The notes below the pieces were generated by a model. It ran no database searches. It was not told the DNA's origin and worked only from the letters and a program-made list of their open reading frames with translations. A stretch of DNA of 64,000 nt from Methanosarcinaceae archaeon (GTDB lineage Archaea; Halobacteriota; Methanosarcinia; Methanosarcinales; Methanosarcinaceae): NCBI GenBank assembly GCA_020055655.1, contig JAIPUR010000004.1, forward strand, positions 1-64,000, given 5' to 3'. This document shows positions 16,827-23,986 of the stretch, in pieces; within the stretch, counting starts at the first letter, position 1; each line of letters begins with the position of its first letter. Made by a program: the position numbers and the translations under genes.

Positions 16827-17630
16827 ATGACTGGGCGAACTAAAAGAACAGTATTGATCACAGGTGGCTCAAGTGGCATTGGACTTGAGTTTGCAAAGTT
16901 GTTCGCACGTGATAATTACAGTATTTTGCTTGTAGCCCACCCGCGGGATGATCTTGAAGCTACAAAAGCTCAACTTCTTGAATCATATCCTGGCTCTGAT
17001 ATTTCTGTAAGGTCCCAGGATCTTGCGCAGCAAGATGCTGCAGAGCTTCTTTATGGTTTTACAAGAGAGAATAACATTCTGGTAGATGTGCTTGTGAATT
17101 GTGCTGGATTTGGAACGTATGGTTTTGTCGATCATATTGAGCTTGATCGGGATTTGTCCATGTTGCAGCTCCATGTTGGCACCTTGTATCATATAAATCG
17201 TCTTTATGTTCGTGATATGATAGAACGGGATGTTGGTCACATTATCAATATGTCTTCAATATCTGCTTTTCAGCCCAATCCATATTTTGCAACCTATGGT
17301 GCCACTAAGAGCTTCATTCTGAATTTCAGTCGCGCTTTGAATTATGAGCTGCGTGAAAAAGGTTCGAACGTACATATAATGGCTGTATGTCCTACTGCCG
17401 TAAAAGATACTGGTTTCCAGATCACTGCAGGCATGTCTAAGACAAAGACTTTCGATTCATGGATGAGCATAACTCCTGATGTCGTGGCGCAAGATGCATA
17501 CCATGCTATGAAACATAAGAAGGATCTGGTAGTTCCTGGTAGATTTATGGGTCTGGCCAGATCGATCGCATGTCGTCTGCCATCAAAATGGTTAATGCGT
17601 ATGTCTCGTGATCAACTGCGTGAAAAATAA
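16827..17630 (+). CDS. Short-chain dehydrogenase/reductase
   Basis: A 267-residue classical SDR. The nucleotide-binding motif is TGGSSGIG at residues 11-18, the NCAG motif is NCAGFGTYG, the catalytic Ser lies in NMSSISAFQ, and the YxxxK pair is Y157 and K161. The sequence resembles the DltE/YqjQ-type SDR group, which lacks a single known substrate. ATG follows a weak ribosome-binding site. It sits 25 bp after the aldehyde dehydrogenase and 75 bp before the first DUF5714 gene, all on the plus strand, so it may link the two sets of genes. Confidence 0.85.
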   Translation: MTGRTKRTVLITGGSSGIGLEFAKLFARDNYSILLVAHPRDDLEATKAQLLESYPGSDISVRSQDLAQQDAAELLYGFTRENNILVDVLVNCAGFGTYGFVDHIELDRDLSMLQLHVGTLYHINRLYVRDMIERDVGHIINMSSISAFQPNPYFATYGATKSFILNFSRALNYELREKGSNVHIMAVCPTAVKDTGFQITAGMSKTKTFDSWMSITPDVVAQDAYHAMKHKKDLVVPGRFMGLARSIACRLPSKWLMRMSRDQLREK

Positions 17631-17705
17631 CAATCTTTAAGTTCATGCTGTTCTCATAGTATTACAAATATTATTGAAATTCCGGTTCAAGTTAGAGGAA
17701 TAAAA

Positions 17706-18410
17706 ATGGATAGTGATGAGCGAAAAGTTAATTGTATGATATGTGGCGGCGAGGTTGAGTATAACAATGAATCCACTCATTGTAAGTGCTATTACTGCGG
17801 GCTTGAAGAAGAATCCTATTTCAAGTGTGAGAATGGACATTATGTTTGCGATAGCTGTCACACTCATGATTCACTGGATGTTATAAGGCACATCTGCTTA
17901 AATACTGATCTTAAGAATCCTATGGATCTGGCTGAAAAAATGCTTGAACATCCTAAGATTCATATGTTTGGCCCTGAGCATCATTCCCTGATACCTGCTG
18001 CTCTTGTAGCTGCATATCAAAACTATATTGGTAAAAAGGATGCGAAACAGATAATTGAAGCTATCGAACGTGGTAAGAAGGTTCCAGGTGGTTATTGCTT
18101 CTTATGTGGTGCTTGTGGTGGTGGCCTTGGTGTTGGCATTGCTGTGAGTGTGCTTTCAGATGCGACTGCTTTTTCTCCTGAGCCAAGATCTCATGCGAAC
18201 TGGGCAACAGCAAAAGCCCTTCAGGTGGTTGCTGATGCCGGAGGTCCTCGGTGCTGCAAAAAATCAACACGTATTGGAATGGAAGAAGGAGTTAGTTATA
18301 TTTCCAAATTGTTCAATGTGGACTGGGATAAGGATATAGATCTTTCTATAAAATGTAGCTATAGTCATTTGAATAAAGAATGTGATCCTACTTGTAAATA
18401 CAGGCCTTAA
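17706..18410 (+). CDS. DUF5714 Cys-rich protein, copy 1
   Basis: A 234-residue protein. The first 55 residues form a zinc-ribbon-like part (CMICGG, CKCYYCG, CENGHYVCDSCH). The rest is the DUF5714 domain: MFGPEHHSLIPAAL, GKKVPGGYCFLCGACGGGLG, then GGPRCCKK and a C-terminal ECDPTCKYRP. The CGACGGG stretch followed by CC is similar to C-GCAxxG-C-C redox proteins, which probably bind Fe-S or another metal. GAGGAATAAAA precedes the ATG. A second copy lies at 18707. Such proteins occur with TrsS-type radical SAM genes in anaerobes, and one lies at 21679 here. Function unknown. Confidence 0.78.
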   Translation: MDSDERKVNCMICGGEVEYNNESTHCKCYYCGLEEESYFKCENGHYVCDSCHTHDSLDVIRHICLNTDLKNPMDLAEKMLEHPKIHMFGPEHHSLIPAALVAAYQNYIGKKDAKQIIEAIERGKKVPGGYCFLCGACGGGLGVGIAVSVLSDATAFSPEPRSHANWATAKALQVVADAGGPRCCKKSTRIGMEEGVSYISKLFNVDWDKDIDLSIKCSYSHLNKECDPTCKYRP

Positions 18411-18418
18411 AGTAATCA

Positions 18419-18437
18419 TTTTTTTTTCTTTTTTCTT
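18419..18437 (+). terminator. Oligo-T terminator after DUF5714 copy 1
   Basis: A long run of T broken by two C residues directly after the stop codon. Poly-T tracts suffice for termination in many archaea. It separates the transcripts of the two DUF5714 copies, which have 296 bp of AT-rich sequence between them. Confidence 0.55.
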
Positions 18438-18706
18438 GATGCTTTTAGTTTAGTGCTTTTTTCAAAATACATGTTACTTATATAGTTATTTTTAAAAATT
18501 AATTGAAATACCATTACTTTAGGCATGATCATGTATTATTCCTTTTATTTTGTCTTATCCTCCAATAATTCATAAATTATGTATAATGTTAACAGATGTT
18601 GCTTGTTTTTTATGAAATATGACATGAAAACCTTTAAGTGTACTTTTCATTCAATGTTCCTATGAAAGCGTATTAATTATTCTATAATTTAAAAAAGGTG
18701 TTGTTT

Positions 18707-19426
18707 TTGGATATAATCAGTCTGGATATGGGTAGTAAAAAAACAAATTGTATGATTTGTGGAAGTGAACTTGAACATTTGAATGAACCTGTGGCAGCTG
18801 CATGTGAATATTGTGGTGCTGAGGAAGATGGGTATTTCATATGTAAAAGTGGGCATTATGTGTGCAATGGATGTCATTCTAAGGATGCGTTAGAGGTAAT
18901 AATGAATGTATGCTTGAATACTGATAGTGCAAATCCAAATGAAATTGCTGAGGCTTTGATGCTTCATCCGAGTATTCATATGCATGGTCCTGAGCATCAT
19001 GCTTTGGTTCCAACAGTTTTGACAACAGCTTACCTCAATTATATTGACAAAGACGACGATGACGCTATAATTGAAGCAATGGAGAGGGGTAAAAAAGTTC
19101 CAGGTGGTCACTGTGCCCTATATGGTGTTTGTGGTGGGGCTACAGGGGTAGGAATAGCTGTTAGTATACTTACCGAGGCAACACCATTGACAGCAGAGCC
19201 ACGCTCACATGCAATGTGGTCAACTGCCCGCACTTTGGATGTAATAGCAGATTCAGGTGGTGCCCGCTGTTGTAAAAAAGCTGTCAGGATGTCTTTTGAA
19301 GAGGGCGTTAAGTATATGTCCAAATTATTTGGCAATAATTGGGTAGATGATGTGGATCTGTCTGTGAAGTGTACTTACACTAAGCTCAATACAGAATGTG
19401 ATCCTACATGCAAGTACCGGGCTTGA
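18707..19426 (+). CDS. DUF5714 Cys-rich protein, copy 2
   Basis: A paralogue of the preceding gene, about 239 residues, collinear over its length: zinc-ribbon part CMICGSELEH to CKSGHYVCNGCH, domain core MHGPEHHALVPTVL, GGHCALYGVCGGATG, GGARCCKK, and ECDPTCKYRA at the end. Compared with copy 1 the extra Cys in CFLCGACG is Tyr here (CALYGVCG). The start is uncertain: TTG at 18707 has AGGTG seven bases upstream, GTG at 18698 overlaps that signal, and ATG at 18728 aligns with copy 1 but lacks one. The duplication suggests two specialised subunits or partners. No enzymatic function is assigned. Confidence 0.75.
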   Translation: MDIISLDMGSKKTNCMICGSELEHLNEPVAAACEYCGAEEDGYFICKSGHYVCNGCHSKDALEVIMNVCLNTDSANPNEIAEALMLHPSIHMHGPEHHALVPTVLTTAYLNYIDKDDDDAIIEAMERGKKVPGGHCALYGVCGGATGVGIAVSILTEATPLTAEPRSHAMWSTARTLDVIADSGGARCCKKAVRMSFEEGVKYMSKLFGNNWVDDVDLSVKCTYTKLNTECDPTCKYRA

Positions 19427-19462
19427 TTTATATTAAAAAATAAAGTCCTATATTTCTATTTT

Positions 19463-20143
19463 TTAGGTTCTTGTGTTTTCAGCAAACACATTATCATAAA
19501 CCAAAGCTGCAACGGTTCCGCCTATGATCGGTCCAATCCAGTAAATTGCCTGATCAACCCAGTATCCTGATGCAAGCGCTGGTCCAAATGACCTTGCAGG
19601 GTTCATGGATGCACCTGTAATGGGCTCACCTATCAGGATTGCCAGCAGGACTGCTGTGCCGATTGCAAATCCTGCAGATCCATTCGGGGCGCGTTTGTCA
19701 ATGGCTGACCCAAATATTGTGAATACCAAAATAAATGTGAGTATCGCTTCTAACATTATGCCTGATGTGGCATTGACATCTGAAGCAAGGGTAGTCGCAC
19801 CCAAGTTGAAATCTGTAATAGCAGATGGGAATATGCTCAATATTAGAAGACTTGCGATAATTGCACCTGATATTTGAGCAATTATGTATGAGATAGAATC
19901 TGTGATGTTCATTCTTCTAGTAATGAACATCGCTATTGTTACTGCTGGATTGATGTGTGCACCTGATATGTGTTTAGTGGCATAGACCATTGACATGACA
20001 ATAAGTCCTGATGAAATTGCAATTCCGATAAGTCCTAATGAGCCGTTACTCATATTGTTGGTAGCCATTGCTCCTGTTGCTACAAATACAAGTGAGAATG
20101 TTGATATGAATTCAGCCAGATACCTTTTCATTGACTCGTTCAT
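19463..20143 (-). CDS. Aquaporin / MIP family channel (AqpM-like)
   Basis: A 226-residue membrane channel with six hydrophobic helices and the two half-helix NPA motifs: GAHINPAVT and GASMNPARS. The selectivity-filter Arg follows the second NPA. The N-terminus RYLAEFISTFSLVFVATGA is typical of archaeal aquaporins of the AqpM group, which pass water and sometimes glycerol or small gases such as H2S. GAGGTTGAAAG precedes the ATG. It is convergent with DUF5714 copy 2 and transcribed on the same strand as the downstream-facing AMP ligase gene, 255 bp away. Whether it belongs to that gene set is unknown. Confidence 0.9.
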   Translation of the reverse strand: MNESMKRYLAEFISTFSLVFVATGAMATNNMSNGSLGLIGIAISSGLIVMSMVYATKHISGAHINPAVTIAMFITRRMNITDSISYIIAQISGAIIASLLILSIFPSAITDFNLGATTLASDVNATSGIMLEAILTFILVFTIFGSAIDKRAPNGSAGFAIGTAVLLAILIGEPITGASMNPARSFGPALASGYWVDQAIYWIGPIIGGTVAALVYDNVFAENTRT

Positions 20144-20398
20144 CTTTCAACCTCTGTTTCTCATGCACTGTATAATATTGCGGAGCTTTAACACCGTTAA
20201 CAAAACAGGTATTTTATATATAGGTATGTTTGAAATATAATTGAAATATGCATCCTCCGGCACGATTTGTTTCGAATCTCTTTGAAATGGATTGATATTT
20301 CCCACTTAATTCATAGGTTAGTCCATACCGCAGAAACAGCATAGCTATGTGTATCAAATTGTAATAAGCAGCTATAAAAACGAAAAATCAAAGAATGC

Positions 20399-21535
20399 TT
20401 ATTTTGGCATCCTTTTAATATCAGTTATTCTCTGGTCAAGCAGAGCACCGCATTTGCAAGGCTCATCAAGTATTGATGTAAAATCTCTGGTGCTATAGCG
20501 GATAAGTGGCATGCATTTCCTTCTCAGGGTGGTGATAACAAGCTCTCCTTCAACTCCTGGCGGAAGTATTTCTCTTGTTACTGGGTCAACGATCTCTATC
20601 AGGAAATCCGGGTTATCGACATGGAATCCATTCTGTTGGGAACACTCGATGGCATTGGCAAGTCCCAGTTCTGTCATTCCCCATTGTCTCAGGGCTTCAC
20701 ATCCCCATACACTTTCGATGTCTGCCCGCATTTCTTCAGTGAGTGGTTCAGATGAACAGATTATTTTTCTGATGCCTATATCTTTAATTCCATCTATGTT
20801 CTTTGCTTCCATTGATAATTTATGGACAAATGATGACAATCCTATAATATGGGTAGAGCCGGATTCCAGAATAGTATTGATCTGTTCTTCGACGCTTTCA
20901 GAATCATTTATTACGGATTTAACTCCTGCAAGCATGCATGCTTTTCCAAGTATCACTCCCGGGTCCCATGTGGCAGTTATGGTTGGGTACATGATGTGCA
21001 ATGTATCATCCTTAGAGTCCATCTCCAGCATTTTCAGGGCGGATATGATGGCATCCACGATCTCAAGGATCTCGTCCTGGCTATATGCTATCATTTTTCT
21101 AATGCCAGTGGTTCCTGAACTTGTAAATTCCCTAACTATTTTTTTTCTTGGGATGCATAGGAAATGGTATGGTTTTGCAGCAAGATCTTCTGGGTTTGTA
21201 AGTGGGATCTTTGCCAGATCATCGTAGGATTCTATTTGTGATGGGTCAATTCCTTCTTTTTCAAAGACATCTTTGTAATAGCTGCTGTTTTCCATTACAT
21301 AGTTCAGTAGTTCGCGGAATTTTATGAGCTTGTAATCTTTTATATTTTCCCTGCTGAGTTCCTCGGGGTTAAAAAGTTGCTTGAGCTCTTTATTGTTTTT
21401 AATTTCATTTTTGATCTTATTGACTCCCCACTGCTCAAGTGGATTCCCATCTCTATGGTCTATCTTCCTGGATTCCAGTTTACGTTTTGCTACATTCATT
21501 TTAATAGATGTACTTATTTTTTCAGAAAGACTCAA
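20399..21535 (-). CDS. AMP-dependent CoA ligase, phenylacetate-CoA-ligase-like (DVU_1553-like)
   Basis: A 378-residue adenylate-forming enzyme, shorter than full phenylacetate-CoA ligase (about 430). The N-terminal segment FRELLNYVMENSSYYKDVFEKEG is the PaaK signature, the AMP-binding P-loop is FTSSGTTGIRKMIAYS, and further motifs are RQWGMTELG and the C-terminal LIRYSTRDFTS. It ends soon after DQRITDIKRM, so the usual mobile C-terminal domain is missing. TTG start at 21535 with GGAGG seven bases upstream. Short ligases of this kind occur next to TrsS-type radical SAM genes, as here. It may activate a carboxylate for a cofactor or thiol-ester step. Confidence 0.75.
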   Translation of the reverse strand: MSLSEKISTSIKMNVAKRKLESRKIDHRDGNPLEQWGVNKIKNEIKNNKELKQLFNPEELSRENIKDYKLIKFRELLNYVMENSSYYKDVFEKEGIDPSQIESYDDLAKIPLTNPEDLAAKPYHFLCIPRKKIVREFTSSGTTGIRKMIAYSQDEILEIVDAIISALKMLEMDSKDDTLHIMYPTITATWDPGVILGKACMLAGVKSVINDSESVEEQINTILESGSTHIIGLSSFVHKLSMEAKNIDGIKDIGIRKIICSSEPLTEEMRADIESVWGCEALRQWGMTELGLANAIECSQQNGFHVDNPDFLIEIVDPVTREILPPGVEGELVITTLRRKCMPLIRYSTRDFTSILDEPCKCGALLDQRITDIKRMPK

Positions 21536-21616
21536 AACAATTCCTCCGGGTAAAATCTAGGATGAGTATGTCCTAAACTTATAAGTATGTATCATTAAAC
21601 AAAGTAAAAAAGATAG

Positions 21617-21652
21617 TAATATATGTTATCCATTGGTGGATAACATATATTA
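21617..21652 (-). terminator. 16-bp perfect hairpin with T-tract
   Basis: TAATATATGTTATCCA (21617-21632) is exactly complementary to 21637-21652 around a TTGG loop. Read on the minus strand, it follows the radical SAM stop codon by 27 bp and is itself followed by CTATCTTTTTTAC, so it looks like a terminator for the radical SAM mRNA. A CTTATAAG box further on (about 21577-21584) could start the ligase transcript. Confidence 0.7.
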
Positions 21653-21678
21653 TGTAAATTATTCTAGTTCAGATTGTA

Positions 21679-23127
21679 TTATCTGTAAAGGTGATTTCCC
21701 TTACAGTCTGTCATATTGTAGTTACAGAACGGTATGAATTTTCCATCACGTGTAACGACGTGTATGCAGCAGTTTTCAACCCTTTCTTTCTCATATGTCC
21801 ATACGTCCTGGAATGCCATCATTGAGATTGTAAGGTAACTGTTCGTGCTCATGTTCACGAAATCTCCCCACTCGCCTGCAGCATCAGTGTTAATGCTGCT
21901 CGTGGACAGGTCGCTAATTGGTGTTTCGCAGCATGAACTTTTTATTGTTAGGTCACTGAGTGGTTTATCGCAGCATGATCCTTTAATCATAAGATCGCCA
22001 GAGGAGTCATTCTTTTGATCATCAGAGCCCTTCCATCTTCCCATTATGGATCCTTTTGTTTTGCTTGCCACATCTTTTTCTGATTTCATTGCACCCATAG
22101 ATACATCTGTCAATGGCATGTATCCACCATTGGCATTTACCAGTGTAAGACATGTTGCACCGCAGTGGGCTGTGGGCATAAGTGCAGGTGTGAAATTATC
22201 CATTTTGATCTGGCCATTTGTTTGTTCTTCGATGGCCTTTAGGAGCTCGGGTGTGGTAACCTTTGCTTCTATTTCATCAGCAGATCTTCCAGAGAAGAAT
22301 ACCGGTTGGTAATGTACTCCTCTTATAGTTGGCAAATGCTTGCTTGCAAAATCAATTATCTTGCCAACTTCATGAAGGTTGTAGTTCTTTGCAACTAGTG
22401 GTACAAGGACTACTCCGATTCCAGCTTTTTCACATTTGTTAATAGCTTCAGACTTTAGGTCTAATTGCTTTTTACCTGTTCTCTGGATATATATGTCATC
22501 TGAAACCCCGTCAAAGCCGAGGTAAAGGGAATCTACGCCTGCTGCAGCAATCTTATCGAAGTATTCCTGATCTCTGGCAATTCTATTACCATTTGTATTA
22601 AGCTCAACGTGATTGATCCCCATGTCTTTTGCCATCTTGATTATTTCCGGCAGATCGTTCCTTAATGTAGGCTCTCCTCCGGATATTTGTATACATGTGG
22701 GTTCGTTTTGGCATTTTAAGACAGTTTCGAACATCCCCCTGATCGTATCCATATCAGGATCCAGACTTTCATCCATGGAAGAATTTGCAAAACAGTAGGT
22801 GCATCCCATATTACATCTGTCAGTTACTTCTACAACTGCCAGGCATGTATCTTGGGTGTGTTCCGGACATATTCCGCAGTCAAAAGGACAACCCTTCTCC
22901 ACTTTCGTCAAGGGTGCTTTTACTTTTGCTCTGTCTACTTCAAAACATTTGTCCATTAAGTTATAATGTTCAATATCGCTAGAAATAAGGGCTGTAAAAC
23001 TGCCATGTTCAGGGCATTCTTTTTTAATGTAGACTTTCCCCTCTTCTACGAACTTAACTCCCTCGATCCTCTTAAGGCACTCCGGGCAAAGACTTGTGAC
23101 TGTACCTATTTGTTCCATCGGTTTCAT
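21679..23127 (-). CDS. Radical SAM protein of the TrsS / tetraether-synthase-like family
   Basis: About 482 residues. An N-terminal cysteine module (SLCPECLKRIEG, KECPEHGSF, GCPFDCGICPEHTQDT) precedes the radical SAM core with CNMGCTYC and QISGGEPTLRNDLPEII. The C-terminus MAFQDVWTYEKERVENCCIH then FIPFCNYNMTD matches the TrsS family as I recall it; MJ0619-type tetraether synthases share the N-terminal part. About residues 370-410 hold a 14-residue tandem repeat containing SCCDKPLS and SCCETPIS. Start: ATG at 23127 (another ATG at 23118); an upstream TTG at 23148 is less likely. It sits between a palindromic operator-like site and a terminator hairpin, so it is probably monocistronic. Confidence 0.75.
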   Translation of the reverse strand: MKPMEQIGTVTSLCPECLKRIEGVKFVEEGKVYIKKECPEHGSFTALISSDIEHYNLMDKCFEVDRAKVKAPLTKVEKGCPFDCGICPEHTQDTCLAVVEVTDRCNMGCTYCFANSSMDESLDPDMDTIRGMFETVLKCQNEPTCIQISGGEPTLRNDLPEIIKMAKDMGINHVELNTNGNRIARDQEYFDKIAAAGVDSLYLGFDGVSDDIYIQRTGKKQLDLKSEAINKCEKAGIGVVLVPLVAKNYNLHEVGKIIDFASKHLPTIRGVHYQPVFFSGRSADEIEAKVTTPELLKAIEEQTNGQIKMDNFTPALMPTAHCGATCLTLVNANGGYMPLTDVSMGAMKSEKDVASKTKGSIMGRWKGSDDQKNDSSGDLMIKGSCCDKPLSDLTIKSSCCETPISDLSTSSINTDAAGEWGDFVNMSTNSYLTISMMAFQDVWTYEKERVENCCIHVVTRDGKFIPFCNYNMTDCKGNHLYR

Positions 23128-23207
23128 CTCGCTATTTTTTCCTTGCAATATCAGAAGAATTCAAAAGGGGAATGTTGCCCTTGTGAAACACCTGGTAAAC
23201 TGCCAGT

Positions 23208-23240
23208 GGCATAAATGTTGTATGCCTGGCATATAGTATT
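23208..23240 (-). promoter_or_regulatory. Operator-like palindrome over the radical SAM promoter
   Basis: TATGCCTGGCATA at 23221-23233 is a perfect palindrome around one central base, and another GGCATA half-site lies at 23208-23213. On the minus strand it overlaps an ATACTATATG TATA-like sequence about 105 bp before the radical SAM start. This layout fits a repressor that blocks TBP. The rest of 23240-23482 has no gene or obvious structure. Confidence 0.5.
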
Positions 23241-23482
23241 TTGCATTCTATTATCAATTCAGATAATTCCTGTAAAATCAGGAATGGATAATATTTAAGC
23301 CTACGTTTTGAATTGTGTTGAAATACACGTGCTGTGGCAGCATAGTTTACAAACTAGCCTGTGTTAATGTTGCATTTTCAATAAAGTATTTACTGCTAGC
23401 TATAGCTACAGTTATTTGATCTAATGTAAAAGAGAGAAACTATTGGTGTTCTGGTAAAAAAATAAAAAATTAGAGAGCTAAA

Positions 23483-23938
23483 TTAAGCTCTCTTTTCGCC
23501 GAGAATGGACTCAGCTACTGCAAGTGTCTTGACCATTTCTGGTTCTACATAAACGTCCTTGCACTTCTGGCATACAATTGCAGGCCCTACCCTTGACATG
23601 CCCATGAAACTCATGCTTACGTTCATGTTCATTGCGGTCTCGCCACATTTGTTGCAGATATACTTACTCTCAAGTGGTGTTTCCTGTTCTGCATCCCAGC
23701 CGCCAGCAGGCTCTCCAGCTTTCATCTGGTGTGCATAGCAGTTTACAACTTCTTTGTCGTTGTATACTGCGTAGCTGGTGAGATTGTCTGTTACGTTCTT
23801 TGCAATGCATACGCTACCGTCTGCTGCCTTAAGTTTGTCTCCGCTTGCTTCTGCTGCGTTTACAATTTCCAAGACATCGGATTCCTGGAACCCATTGTCC
23901 TTCAATAAAGTCTTTACTTCGTCAGATATAGTTACCAT
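23483..23938 (-). CDS. Zinc-ribbon redox protein (CLJU_RS11820/DUF7479-like) with N-terminal extension
   Basis: A 151-residue protein. Residues about 1-90 are an extension resembling a small regulatory fold (VKTLLKDNGFQESDVLEIVNAA). Residues 95-151 hold YICNKCGETA, MSFMGMSRVGPAIVCQKCKDVYVEPEM and LAVAESILGEKRA, which match the short redox proteins found in TrsS-associated clusters in bacteria. The two CxxC pairs probably bind zinc or iron. GAGGGTTTACTC precedes the ATG. It follows the UroD-family methyltransferase gene by 48 bp on the same strand and is almost certainly in its operon, suggesting that it serves that enzyme as an electron or metal partner. Confidence 0.7.
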   Translation of the reverse strand: MVTISDEVKTLLKDNGFQESDVLEIVNAAEASGDKLKAADGSVCIAKNVTDNLTSYAVYNDKEVVNCYAHQMKAGEPAGGWDAEQETPLESKYICNKCGETAMNMNVSMSFMGMSRVGPAIVCQKCKDVYVEPEMVKTLAVAESILGEKRA

Positions 23939-23986
23939 GAGTAAACCCTCATCATTAGTTATTAATTTTTAGGTGTCCTTTCTGCC

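Noticed and set aside
18698-18728. ATG at 18728 as the certain start of DUF5714 copy 2
   Set aside because: It aligns with copy 1 but lacks a ribosome-binding site, whereas TTG at 18707 has one; left as unresolved with TTG preferred.
20511-21227. Plus-strand open frame of about 238 codons opposite the AMP ligase
   Set aside because: Shadow of the ligase gene; Ser/Ile/Met-rich translation without family features.
21679-23127. Tetraether lipid synthase (Tes)
   Set aside because: The N-terminal Cys module is similar, but the C-terminal part with CCIH and FCNYNMTD and the shorter length fit TrsS better. A profile search would settle it.
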